The notes below the pieces were generated by a model. It was not told where the DNA came from and did not search any database. It worked only from the letters and a program-made list of their open reading frames with translations. Shown piece after piece: positions 46,716-56,292 of a DNA stretch of 64,000 nt. The first letter of the stretch is position 1; every line of letters starts with the position of its first letter. This DNA comes from Bin87 sp965220055 (lineage in GTDB: Bacteria > Chloroflexota > Dehalococcoidia > Lucifugimonadales > UBA3495), in contig CBDCPE010000004.1 in NCBI GenBank assembly GCA_965220055.1, positions 1,736,001 through 1,800,000 of the forward strand, in the 5' to 3' direction. The position numbers were made by a program, and so were the translations under genes.

Positions 46716-47003
46716 ATGGACAACATGACCACATATAGCATCAGGGAAGCGAAGGCCCGCCTCAGCGAGATACTCCGGGACCTGGGCAACGGCGAGGACG
46801 TGATCATCACGCGCCGGGGCCGGCCCTGCGGACGGCTCAGCGCGGTGGAGGCCGTTTCCGACGACAAACCCTCCCTGGCTACGCTGCGGGGCGCGCTCTC
46901 CCAACTGCCCGATGCCGGCTATCGGGACTTCCAGGACATCAAGGGCATCTGGGAGACCCGGGAGCGGTTGTCCGACGACAGCGCCGGAAACCCCAATGGT
47001 TAG
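46716..47003 (+). CDS. Phd/YefM-type antitoxin
   Basis: The 95-residue protein (MDNMTTYSIREAKARLSEIL) has the Phd/YefM N-terminal domain, with the typical DVIITRRGRPCGRL strand pair that makes a DNA-binding dimer. Its C-terminal helix would mask the toxin. It overlaps the following PIN gene by eight bases. Confidence 0.85.
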   Translation: MDNMTTYSIREAKARLSEILRDLGNGEDVIITRRGRPCGRLSAVEAVSDDKPSLATLRGALSQLPDAGYRDFQDIKGIWETRERLSDDSAGNPNG

Positions 47004-47397
47004 CCGGACCCGGTTCGTTGCCGACACCCACGCCCTCTGGTGGTACTTCCGTTCTCCGGAGCGTCTCAGCATTGCCGCCAGCGCCGTCTTCCAACTGGCG
47101 GAGACCGGCAACGCCACGGTGGTGGTTCCCGCCATCGTGGTGGCCGAGTTCTACTACCTGTCGACGAAGCTGGGCAGTCCCCTGGAACCATCTGCATTGT
47201 TGGAAGCGCTGGAGTCGGTGAACGGGATAGAGTTGTCCGAGTTGGGCCGGGCGCAGCTGGAGCGGCTGGACCGCTTTCCCGAGGTTCCCGAGATGCACGA
47301 CCGGCTGATCGCCGCGGAGGCGGACGCTCTGGACACGGCGGTGGTTACCTGGGATGAGGCGCTGGCCGCGTCATCCCAGATACCGACCGTTTGGTGA
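46996..47397 (+). CDS. PIN-domain toxin
   Basis: This 133-residue PIN ribonuclease starts MVSRTRFVADTHALWWYFRS. The acidic residues are in VADTHALWW, VVAEFYYL, MHDRLIAAEADALDTAVVTWDEAL. It pairs with the upstream Phd-like antitoxin. All catalytic positions are present. Confidence 0.85.
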   Translation: MVSRTRFVADTHALWWYFRSPERLSIAASAVFQLAETGNATVVVPAIVVAEFYYLSTKLGSPLEPSALLEALESVNGIELSELGRAQLERLDRFPEVPEMHDRLIAAEADALDTAVVTWDEALAASSQIPTVW

Positions 47398-47586
47398 TAG
47401 GTTGGGTTACATTGCCGCGACCGCCATCCCACACGCTTCCCACGAGGGTTGCCGCGCTGTCCATGCGTGCATTCGCCAAGCGCGGGGCCACGCCCACGGA
47501 AAGAACCGGGAGGCCACGATGACCGATGACCAGGCGCGCCGTTTCGCCCAGTGGGACGAGTAGCCTCACCCTTAGCTCGCCGCAGT

Positions 47587-47937
47587 TCAGCTGCTGACGG
47601 CCGCGATGGCGTCCTCTCGCGACGGGAGGATGTCAACCGGTTGGTCGAACCCGCTGGTCTGAAACACGGACCGGACATCGGCGGACCGGGAGCAGAGGGC
47701 GAGGCGAGCGTCCCGACGCGGCGTCTTTCTCACGGCCTGCCTGATCACCCGCAGGCCCGCGCTGCTGATGTGGGACAGGTTCTCCATATCGATGACGACG
47801 GCCCGACCGGCAGACTCGATGGCGTGGTCCAGCCGGTCGTGTAAGACCTGGGCATGCGCGCTGTCGAGGCGGCCCTCGGCGCTGATCACCGGGGTTCCAC
47901 TGATGATCGGGGTTCCGTGGTCACCGCGGGTTTCCAT
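47587..47937 (-). CDS. STAS-domain anti-sigma antagonist-like protein
   Basis: The 116-residue protein (METRGDHGTPIISGTPVISA) is a single STAS domain. It has VVIDMENLSHISSAGLRVIRQ, in which the Ser of ISSAG is the residue phosphorylated in SpoIIAA-like antagonists. It would bind an anti-sigma kinase when unphosphorylated. No partner kinase is in the window. Confidence 0.75.
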   Translation of the reverse strand: METRGDHGTPIISGTPVISAEGRLDSAHAQVLHDRLDHAIESAGRAVVIDMENLSHISSAGLRVIRQAVRKTPRRDARLALCSRSADVRSVFQTSGFDQPVDILPSREDAIAAVSS

Positions 47938-48272
47938 GGCCACGATCTTGCCGCTGGCATCTGGAGGATTGAGGATCGGAAGCGCGGAAGCCGGTGTTCG
48001 ATCCGGATGCGACGACCGTCGGGCCAAGTCTGGTCGCGTCGGACGGCCGGGTGCAACCGGCTATAAGGGAGATTTAGGGCATTTCGCCGCGACCACGGAA
48101 CGGGGAGCGCCGGTACCTGGCTCAGCGGGGCAACGCTGGCCATCATGAATTCGCAGTGGGAAACACGGCGGCATCCCGCATCTGGGATAATGGAAGCATA
48201 GCGACCCCTCGACAGTGACCCGAACCTCAGCCGCACGTGGTGGACAACGTCCGGCGCAAAGTGAGGTGCGAG

Positions 48273-48506
48273 ATGATGGAACGAGCCACCGCCGCGCAAT
48301 TGCGGTACCTGGAGCGACTGCTGGCCAGCACCAACACCGCGTGGCCCATGGTGCGCCGCCGCTGGCCCGAAGCGCCGGCCCGCTTCGACGAGTTGGACAA
48401 ACGGCAGGCTGGCGCGCTGATCGCCACGCTACGCCGCCACGGCCACCTACCGCCTGACCACAGCCTGCGCAGCGCCGCCCCGAAGCGTATCGATGGAAAC
48501 CAGTGA
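48273..48506 (+). CDS. Small hypothetical protein
   Basis: This 77-residue basic, helical protein (MMERATAAQLRYLERLLAST) starts after GAGGTGCGAG. The TAAQLRYLERL motif resembles short proteins that bind nucleic acids in mobile elements. No function is assigned. Confidence 0.5.
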   Translation: MMERATAAQLRYLERLLASTNTAWPMVRRRWPEAPARFDELDKRQAGALIATLRRHGHLPPDHSLRSAAPKRIDGNQ

Positions 48507-48619
48507 TATCCACCGGTCACAGCACGTCGCTGGCCAGCCATCAGGCATCGTCGGCCGGCTGGACTCGCCAACGTGCTGCTGCCATCTGACGCGTTGACGG
48601 CCTCTGCCGTTCGGGGGTA

Positions 48620-48662
48620 TGTTGAGTACGTGCAATGTCAATGACATTGCACGTACTCAACA
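48620..48662. promoter_or_regulatory. Perfect 43-bp palindrome before an antitoxin gene
   Basis: Two 21-base arms (TGTTGAGTACGTGCAATGTC plus A, and the exact complement) surround one central base. It ends 22 bases before the ATG of the RHH antitoxin, so it is the probable autoregulatory operator. Confidence 0.8.
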
Positions 48663-48684
48663 CGCATCACGGAGGGTTGTACTG

Positions 48685-48906
48685 ATGGCGCAGATCACCG
48701 CCCGCGTGTCGGACGAAGTGGCCGAAGCGCTGGATGCCGCGGCCGCCACGCTCAATCGCAGCCGCGCCGAGGTGATCCGCCAAGCCCTGGAAAGCTACCT
48801 CGAGGACTTCGACGACCTGACAGTGGCCCTGGAGCGGCTGCGGGACCCCACCGATCCGGTTCTGGATTGGGATGAGGTCCGGCGTGAGCTACTCGATCAG
48901 GATTAG
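48685..48906 (+). CDS. Ribbon-helix-helix antitoxin
   Basis: This 73-residue protein starts MAQITARVSDEVAEALDAAA behind GGAGGG. The N-terminal ITARVSDEVAEALDAAAATLNRSRAEVIRQALESYL is a complete RHH domain, which dimerises and binds the palindrome upstream. The acidic C-terminus should neutralise the toxin encoded next. Confidence 0.85.
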   Translation: MAQITARVSDEVAEALDAAAATLNRSRAEVIRQALESYLEDFDDLTVALERLRDPTDPVLDWDEVRRELLDQD

Positions 48907-49144
48907 GGGCAGCGCCCGGCGGGAGTTGGCGCAGCTGCCCCGGGATGCCAGGGAACGGATCATTGCGGCCATCGACGCCCTGCGGGAACAGCCGCTGGCC
49001 GGCAGCCCGTTGAAGGGCGGTCTGCGCGGCCTGCGCCGCCAGCACGTGGGCGACCACCGCATCCTGTACGAACTGCTGGACGACGAGCTGGTCATCCTGG
49101 TGGTTAGAGTTGCCCACCGGCGCGAATCGTACCGGCGCAGGTGA
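48872..49144 (+). CDS. RelE/ParE-family toxin
   Basis: The 90-residue protein has SYSIRIRGSARRELAQLPRD, a central helix pair, and LRRQHVGDHRILYELLDDEL, as in RelE/ParE toxins. RelE members cut mRNA on the ribosome and ParE members poison gyrase; the branch is not resolved. The start at 48872 overlaps the antitoxin gene by 35 bases. GTG at 48884 is an alternative that fits family length better. Confidence 0.85.
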   Translation: MRSGVSYSIRIRGSARRELAQLPRDARERIIAAIDALREQPLAGSPLKGGLRGLRRQHVGDHRILYELLDDELVILVVRVAHRRESYRRR

Positions 49145-49150
49145 AGCAGC

Positions 49151-51325
49151 GTGGACATTCACGACGAGATCACCATCCCCGGCCAGGAAGCCCGCCACGG
49201 CGAGGTGCCCGCCTGGCTGTTGGACAGCCCGGCGTGGCCCGCGGTGCAGGCCCAGACGGGCGGTGGTCATCTGTATCTTCACCAGGCCATGGGGCTGGAG
49301 CTCCTGGGACAGGGCCACAACCTGGTGATCAGCACCGGCACCGCCAGCGGCAAGTCGCTGGTATTCCAGGCGCCCACCCTGGATCACCTGGCCACCCACC
49401 CGAATGCCACGGCCATCGCCATCTACCCCATCAAGGCCCTGGCCCGGGACCAGGTGACACGCTGGCAGGGCATGGCCGCGGCCGCCGGACTGGACCCCAG
49501 CGCAATCACCCGCATCGACGGCGACGTGCGCGACCTCACCGAGCGCCGGCAGATCCTGCAGCGCACCCGGTTGGCCCTGATGACCCCCGACGTCATCCAG
49601 CAGTGGCTGATGGCATACTCGGAGCCGCTGTACCACCGGCGGCCCCTGCGCGACGACCTGAGAGAGGTGCAGAACACCCAGTACAACGTGCGCCGCTTCG
49701 TCTCGAACCTGGCCTTCCTCATCCTGGACGAGGCCCACGCCTACGACGGCGCCCTGGGCACCCACTGCCTCTACCTGCTGCACCGCCTGCAGCAGAAGCG
49801 CAAGGAGTTGATGGCGCAGTTCGAGCCGCTGCGGATCATCGCGGCCAGCGCCACCATCCACAATCCCGCCCAGCACCTCGAAACGCTGACCGGTCTGCCC
49901 TTCCAGGTGGTGGACGACCGCTACAACGGCAGCCCCCGGGCCGAACTCACCGCGCAGCACGTCGTCGGCCGGGAGCCGCACGACGAGGGCTGGCGGGACC
50001 TGCAGGCGGCGGTGCGGGAGGTGATCAGCAAGGACCCCGACCGGTCGTACATCGCCTTCGTGGATGACCGGCAGCTGGCGGAGCGGGCCGCCGCCGGCAT
50101 CGAGGCGGCAAGGAGCATCACCGAGGACGCCATCATCGTGGAGAGCCGGGACGCCATGGCCTACCGGTCGGGGCTGATGCGCCGGGAGCGCATCGGGGAG
50201 GCGCTGCGTGCCGGGGACATCCGGGGATTGGCCAGCACCAGCGCCATGGAGCTGGGCATCGACATTCCCGATCTGCAGGTGGGCTTCAACCTGGGCCTGC
50301 CCCACTCGGTGGGCCGGGTCCGGCAGCGCGCCGGACGGGTGGGACGCACCGGCCCGGGTCGGTTCATCATCGTGGCGCCGCGCCACGCCTTCCAGTTCCA
50401 CGAGGACAGCCTCGAGAGCTACTGGCAGCAGCCGGTGGAGCCGGCCCGGCTATCCGTCCAATCCCAACATCAAGAACACCCACGGCCGCTGCCTGGCCAA
50501 GGAAACGGACCTCAACGGCATGGAGCGCGCCATCCCGTCGCCCACGGACGCCTGGCCGGAGCAGCTGCCCCAGACGCTCCGCGAGATCGCCCGCGGCGAT
50601 CACTACGCGCCGGAGTTCCAGACCGGGGATCCCCAGCAGCCCCAGCGCAACGACATCCGGGACGCCGCCGACGGGCGCGCCCGCATCGTGCAGCTGATGC
50701 CGGGCGGCGATACCGAGCTTTTGACCAGCGAGGTCAGCCGCCGGGAGGCGGCGCGGGACGCCTATCCCCTGGCCACCTACTTCCACGCCAAGCAGAGCTA
50801 CTCCGTCATGGCCTGGCGGGAGACCGGCGGCGAGACGGTGATCACGGCGCGGCATGCTCCGCCCCGTGAGACCCGGCCCATCACCCGCAGCGGCGCCACC
50901 GTGACCCTCCAGCAGCCCCGGGCGTCCACCCTCGGCCACCTGGAGTACTGCACCCACGCCCAGGCGGTGGCCTGGGAGCGGATCGTCGGCTGCTCGATAC
51001 GCGAGCCCGGCGACGGTGAGTGGCGGGACGTCCACTACGGCGCCGAGGGCATCCCCGAGATTGTGTCCAACCTGAGGACCACGGCCACCGTGCTCATCAT
51101 CTGGGAGGACTGGTTCGACGACGTGAACACGCGGCGGGACGTGGCCCGGGCGCTCCGGACGGTGCTGTGCAGCCGGGAGGCCATCCATCCCGCCGATATC
51201 CGCACCACGCACCGGAACGTCCAGGTGGTCCGGGACGGCCGCAGCAGCGAGGTGCACCGCGCCGTCGTCCTCTGGGACAAGGTGGGCGGCGGTTTGGGCC
51301 TCTCGAGGGCAGTGGCCGACAACCT
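49151..51325 (+). pseudogene. DEAD-box helicase (MrfA/DUF1998 type), frameshifted and IS-interrupted
   Basis: The gene has motif I STGTASGKS, motif II LDEAHAYDG, motif III ASATIHN, and motif VI RQRAGRVGRTG, in the order of MrfA/YprA-like DNA helicases with a C-terminal DUF1998 domain. A one-base shift near 50440-50455 breaks the frame after the second RecA lobe (VEPAR, then YPSNPNIKNTHGRCL). IS110 then interrupts it near 51325, just after LWDKVGGGLGLSRAVADNL. The last 50 residues appear at 52455-52621. Homologues remove crosslinks or act in defence operons. Confidence 0.8.
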
Positions 51326-52455
51326 TGTATGGTACGTAGGGATGCGACAGACCGATCCAACCTGGGTTGAAGAAAACCGTGGGCCAGCCTGGTCGTCGCA
51401 TCCTACCCGGATAGAGCCCGAACAGTTGCCCGGGCCAATCGAGCCCGCATCGTGCAAGGAAGGGCCGACGCTCACACAGGAGGTACAGATGGGAGGAGAA
51501 CCGAGGTTCGTAGGTATTGATGTCTCAAAGGCGCAGGTGGACGTTGCGGTCCGGCCTACGGGAAGGAGATGGGTCATGTCCTACGATGAGGCCGGAAGTA
51601 AGGAATTGGTCTCCCAGATGGTGGACCTGGGGCCCGCCCTAGTGCTGCTGGAGGCAACGGGCGGTCTGGAACTGCCCTTGGTGGCCGCACTGGCGGCGGC
51701 GGCGCTGCCAGTGGTCGTCGTCAATCCGCGCCAGGTCCGGGACTTCGCCAGGGCCACCGGAACGCTGGCCAAGACCGACTCGCTGGACGCGGCAGTCCTG
51801 GCTCACTTCGCCGACGCGGTTCGTCCCTCGGTGCGCCCTCTCAGGGACGCCTAGGCCCAGGTCCTCAACTCGCTGACTGCCCGCCGGCGCCAGGTGATGA
51901 CCATGCTGGTCTCCGAGAAGAACCGACTGGGTACTGCCATCAGCGCGGTGCGTCCTCGCATCGAAGCCCACATCGCCTGGTTGGACCAGGAGTTGCGCGA
52001 CTTGGACCAGGAGTTACGGCAGTCTCTTCGCCGAAGTCCAGTATGGCGTGAGAAGGACGACCTGCTGCGCACCGTTCCCGGCGTAGGGGAGCAGCTCTCT
52101 CTCACCCTGCTGACCGACCTGCCCGAGTTGGGCGCTCTGGACCGACGGCAGATCGCGGCCTTGGTGGGCGTGGCGCCCTTCAACCGGGACAGCGGTACCT
52201 TGCGCGGCCGACGCGCCGTCTGGGGCGGACGCTCCCGGGTTCGGGGTGTTCTCTACATGGGAACGCTGACCGCGACCCGTTTCAATCCCGTCATCAGCGA
52301 CTTCTACCAGAGGCTGCTGGAGGCTGGTAAGACGAAGAAAGTGGCTTTGGTCGCTTGCATGCGTAAACTGCTCACTATCCTAAACGCCATGGTTAAGAAT
52401 AGCTCTCCATGGCGTAGCTCGTGTCCCGCAGAAATTGCCCAACCTTCTTGACAGC
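51326..52455 (+). mobile_element. IS110-family element
   Basis: It interrupts the helicase gene; boundaries are approximate because IS110 elements lack terminal repeats. The non-coding stretch 51326-51488 upstream of the transposase would carry the bridge RNA typical of IS110 elements. Confidence 0.75.
51489..52451 (+). pseudogene. IS110-family transposase with in-frame TAG
   Basis: The 321-codon frame starts behind AGGAGG and has the N-terminal RuvC-like DEDD domain (FVGIDVSKAQVDVAV, ATGGLE, KTDSLDAAVLA). The C-terminal Transposase_20 part with the catalytic Ser region is also present (RTVPGVGEQLSLTLLTDLP, FNRDSGTLRGRR). A TAG at codon 122 (51852-51854) lies between RPLRDA and AQVLNSL, where relatives have Glu, so GAG-to-TAG is likely. 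Confidence 0.85.
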
Positions 52456-52621
52456 CAACACAGTTGCTGGGCCGGTACACCCAGGCGCTCCTGGAGATCG
52501 CCCGCCAGCCGGGACAGCGCTCGGAGCGGGAGCGGCTGCTGAGAGAGGATACCGCCGCCGCGCTGCACCGGTGGGCGGCTGCCGTGGCGCCCACTACCCT
52601 GGGTCCGGAGCAGCCCCCCTG
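52455..52621 (+). pseudogene. Helicase C-terminal end, after the IS110 insertion
   Basis: The frame LGRYTQALLEIARQPGQRSE to the stop continues the helicase interrupted at 51325 (family tail after GLSRAVADNL). Its TGA overlaps the next reading frame (CTGA). Confidence 0.65.
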
Positions 52622-52933
52622 ATCACCGAGTACGGCAGCGTCGCCTTCCGCAGCCAGCTGGAGGCCCGCTGGGCGGCGTACTTCGACCGGCGGGGGATCG
52701 CCTGGGAGTACGAGCCGGCGCGGTTCGACGACTGGACCCCCGACTTCCGGCTGGCGCTGGACGGCGTGGCGGCCTATGCGGAGGTCAAGCCGGTGAGCGA
52801 GTTTCCCATGGACGTGGCTCAGCAGATACTGAACGCCGGGTGCGGCGGCGATGTGCTCATCCTGGGCCGGACGCCACGCCACGCCTGGCGGTACCAGGAC
52901 GACGGCTGGACTCCGCTTAACTTGGACTCGTGA
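52619..52933 (+). CDS. PD-(D/E)XK nuclease, phage type
   Basis: This protein of about 104 residues has the signature of small phage-type nucleases: RSQLEARWAAYFDRRGIAWEYEPARF, TPDFRL (Asp), and AYAEVKPV (E-x-K). It overlaps the helicase stop, so the two were probably one operon (helicase plus nuclease). The start is not settled: CTG at 52619 is the earliest codon consistent with the overlap, and no ATG or GTG fits. Confidence 0.65.
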   Translation: MITEYGSVAFRSQLEARWAAYFDRRGIAWEYEPARFDDWTPDFRLALDGVAAYAEVKPVSEFPMDVAQQILNAGCGGDVLILGRTPRHAWRYQDDGWTPLNLDS

Positions 52934-53302
52934 CGCCTGTCCAAACCCGAGGCTGCCGCCACGGCGATCGTTTGTGACAGAGGATTTGTTGATCGTGGCG
53001 CGGGCCGGAGAGTCAGGTAGCCGCCAACTCGATGTGGTCCCCGTAGCGGCGGAAATCCGCGGCGTTGAACATGATCAGCCGCCGCTCGCCGTAGGCCAGC
53101 GTTGCGAGACGTATGAACGAGCTGATTAACGACAATGAGGCAACAGGATTTCGGCAAATGTAGTCGACGCGGGACACCAATCGGCGCACGTCTTCTTCCT
53201 GACCGTGAACGCGGAGCTGATCGCTCTACTTGGTTGGACACTGCCGGGAGAGGCCGCGCCATGGAACGGATTGGATGGGTATCCTAGATGCCCTGGCAGC
53301 CC
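52934..53302. other. Gap with a PIN-toxin remnant
   Basis: Bases 53013-53110 on the minus strand read ATLAYGERRLIMFNAADFRR, ending HIELAAT, the C-terminus of a VapC-type PIN protein; the rest of that gene is gone. Nothing else was recognised. Confidence 0.5.
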
Positions 53303-53740
53303 TCACGCCCGTTTCCACTCTCTGTCGTCGGCTGGATCCACCCGGATGATGCCAGGGACTCTGCCAAAGTCGGCGTCGGCCGTAACGATGCGGGTCACGC
53401 CCAAGCGGTGCATAACTGCCAGGTGCAGGAGGTCTCGCGAGCTCAGCCCCTGATGTTCCTTGGCCAGTTGTCCCGCGGCGAGGACATCATCGATGGTCAC
53501 TGGAGACACCCTGCCGTGCATCATCGCGGCGAAGCTTTGCACCACCGCTTGACCCGCGTCCCGCCTCTCCGTCCGGAGATAATGGTGCATGATCTCCTGG
53601 AACACCTCGGCGTCCGTGACGAACGCTTCAGGGTTGTCGTTGACGGCGGCCAGCACCCGAATGCAAGGCTCGCGGTAAGGATGCTCCCTTCCGGCCGCAT
53701 AAATCGGGACGTTAGCGTCAATAAATGTGGCCGGGGGCAT
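53303..53740 (-). CDS. PIN-domain toxin
   Basis: This 145-residue PIN protein begins MPPATFIDANVPIYAAGREH. The catalytic acidic residues are in FIDANVPIY, TDAEVFQEIMH, RDLLHLAVMHRLG and VTADADFGRVPGI. It overlaps the upstream antitoxin gene by 23 bases. It should be a Mg-dependent ribonuclease of the VapC group. Confidence 0.85.
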   Translation of the reverse strand: MPPATFIDANVPIYAAGREHPYREPCIRVLAAVNDNPEAFVTDAEVFQEIMHHYLRTERRDAGQAVVQSFAAMMHGRVSPVTIDDVLAAGQLAKEHQGLSSRDLLHLAVMHRLGVTRIVTADADFGRVPGIIRVDPADDREWKRA

Positions 53741-53966
53741 GGGCCTCCTCCAGCTCCCGGGACAGCTCGGCGGGATCGGGCGGCGTCTCGATATTCAGGG
53801 AGATCAGCCGCTCGAAGGCGTTCTGGCGTTCCTTCTTGAGTATGCTCTCGTACGCCTGGTCGATCATGTTCCTGATGATTTCGGAGGCTGATAATCCCGA
53901 GTCCTTGGCCACAGCGTCAAGCCGGGCCCGGCAATCGTGATCGAGCCGTATATCCAACCTGGGCAT
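53718..53966 (-). CDS. Ribbon-helix-helix antitoxin
   Basis: The 82-residue protein starts MPRLDIRLDHDCRARLDAVA behind GGAGGTG. The strand-helix-helix region (LDIRLDHDCRARLDAVAKDSGLSASEIIRNMIDQAY) is an RHH domain. The C-terminal half (PPDPAELSRELEEAH) is acidic and should cover the toxin. Confidence 0.82.
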   Translation of the reverse strand: MPRLDIRLDHDCRARLDAVAKDSGLSASEIIRNMIDQAYESILKKERQNAFERLISLNIETPPDPAELSRELEEAHAPGHIY

Positions 53967-54179
53967 GTGCGGCACCTCCAGACATTGTGTACAGCACTCA
54001 TTGTACGCACGGGGATCCCTGTTGGTCAAAATCGCCCGCGGGGATGATCATATGATTGCGCAGACTGACCGTCGCGTTTTGGCGGCGTTCGTGGAAGGTG
54101 GAGCCGGAAGGCTTGGTTCGCGCAACATCCATTACGTAATCTGGTTCTTCGGGAACTCCTGCCGTTAGTTGGGGCAATC

Positions 54180-54475
54180 ACGAACCCAAGCGGCCGATTA
54201 TCGCGACCGTACCGGCGGGCGCGGTGCTGGCGACGGCTATCCTGGCCGGCATGTCCAGGGTGGAATACGTCGACTTATGGGCCGGTACGCCATCCATGAT
54301 GGTAACACCGAGATCAGGTGTGCCATGGGAGCGGGACGCATCCCTGCAGATCCATGGTGAGACTCCAGAGGCGGCCGCTGGCTGTGGTTCCTCACCGATG
54401 TAGAGGTATTGCGCAAGCCGGACCTGGCCCTGGGCCATCAGTCATTCTGGCGCTGGCATGTCGCCGGCGGGTAAG
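54180..54475 (+). pseudogene. ASCH-domain remnant, copy 3
   Basis: Pieces in different frames match the ASCH genes at 41375 and 46109: VPAGAVLATAILAGMSRVEYVDLW, then a GGCCGCTGGCTGTGGTTCCT stretch, and the same 3' flank as copy 2 (CAGTCATTCTGGCGCTGGCA). The first half and the partner CxxC gene are missing. Confidence 0.65.
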
Positions 54476-54608
54476 CGCCATCTGGCCGCCAGATCGCCAT
54501 GATGCGACCACCATCGGAGCCAGGCGACCGGTGTTTTGCGGAATTCAAGACCGGTGCGCGGAACTATCCGCGTGCCTCGGCGCCGCTTGGGCAAGGCGCG
54601 CCCAGGAG

Positions 54609-56086
54609 TTATTGCCCGTAGCCGGGCAGGGTGTCCACGTTTTCCAGCAGGTCCAGCGCCAGAGCGGTTGCGTACCCCAGCAGACGCCGGTTGATGTGTT
54701 CCATGGTGTCGGCGGGAGTGTTGATGCGGGACAGGTCGTCGGCCCGGAGAAAGACCACCGGCGCCCAGGCGTTGCGGAAGTTGGCGTGGTCGCTGCTCAT
54801 CACCGCCCGGGCGCTCACTTCCAGTGCAATGCCCTCCCTGGTCGCGGCCTCTCTGACGTGGCGGACCACCCAGCGATCGCCTGAAACACCAGGCCGTCGC
54901 CGGAACCAACCGAGTCCAGGTTGATCATCAGGTGAACTTCCTCCAGCTCCTCAGGTGAAAGGCTTTCCACATAATGCTCGCTGCCGTGCAGCCCCGTTTC
55001 CTCGGAACCGAAGGCCACGAACCGCGGGGAGAACGGGAAGGAGCGGCCCTCCAGCCGTTCCGCCACCGCCAGCAACGCGCCCATGCCCGAGGAGTTGTCG
55101 GAGGCCCCGATGGAGTCGGGTACCGTGTCGTAGTGGGCGCCGACCACAATCACGCCGTCTCCGGCGCCGGGCAGTTCGCCAATTACGTTGTGGGAATGGA
55201 CGGCGTTGTCCTGGACGCCAACGGTGGCTTCCACCGGCTCGCCCCGGCCCATCAACTCCCTGAGTTTGCGTCCATCGCCTTGGGACAGGGAAATGGCGGG
55301 TATCTGACTGCTGCCGCCCAGGGTGCCTCGAAAGCTGCCCTGCTCGTTGTTGTAGATGATAGCGGCCACCGCGCCGGCGCCATGCACCCGGGCCACCTTG
55401 CTGCCAAAGGTGATTTCGCCGCGCTCGATCAAGGCTATTTTGCCTTCCAGACCCTCGGCAGGAATGTCCTCCGGCTTGGCCAGGCCCACCGGAACCAGCG
55501 GCGCCGTCGCCTGGCCGCCTGTGGCGCCGGTCAGCACGTTGGCGTCCAGGCTGTTCAGGTCGGGGTCGGCAACGCTAAGGCTGGCCGTGGGAGAGTCCCA
55601 TGAAAACTCCTGGACCTCGGGGCTGTATCCCGATTCCTCCAGGCGTTCCATGAGGAACCGGGCGGCCGCGTGCTCCAGGCCGGTGCCGCTGGTCCTGACC
55701 CCCACGTCCTCCGACAATTCGCTCAGGTAGCTGAAGGCGCGTTCTTCCAGCAGGGCCACGTCGCCAAAAATGGCCGAGCTTTCGGCGGCGGACTGCTCCC
55801 CGCCCGGGGTCGCCGTCTCCGGCTCAGCTGTGGGTGTTGCAGTGGGAGATGCAACGGTGGGCTGCGGCGTCGGCGTCGGCGCCGAGATGGGCGTGGGCGG
55901 CGCCGGCGTTGCGGTGGGTACAGCCGTGGGTTCCGAGGCCGCCGTCGTGGTCCGGGTGTTGGACAACGGCGCGTCGGAGGAGGCCGCAGGCTGACCGGAG
56001 AAACAGGCCGCAGCGGTCAGCCCGAGGAGGACGAGCGCGGTCAGAGCGGGACCGGCCAGCCGGAATTTGCCGGCAAAAATGGTCAT
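54609..56086 (-). pseudogene. M28 peptidase lipoprotein with PA domain, frameshifted near the end
   Basis: The protein begins MTIFAGKFRLAGPALTALVL with a lipobox LTAAAC, then a long Thr/Pro linker, a PA insert (VGLAKPEDIPAEGLEGKIALI) and the M28 zinc-peptidase core: GAHYDTVPDSIGASDNSSG, FGSEETGLHGSEHY and MINLDSVGSG. A one-base shift near 54860 changes frame within GW(V)VRHVREA. The remaining 85 residues (including the last His ligand region MSSDHANF) continue in frame 54609-54869. Function would be an exported aminopeptidase. A sequencing error cannot be excluded. Confidence 0.8.
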
Positions 56087-56292
56087 GGTGGATGCGTGCC
56101 TCCTGGTAGCTATGGCACAGGGTACGACGACGGCGCCGCGGAGGATTGGTTCCGGCCCGAGTTTGCGGCGCAAATGCTACCCAATCGTGATGGTGCAGCG
56201 CCAGGAAACCGCAGCTGCTCACCGGGCCACCGCGTCTCAGAACCTGTCTACGATCTCTGAAATAGGTTAAGTTGAGACTATTATCAGCTCGG

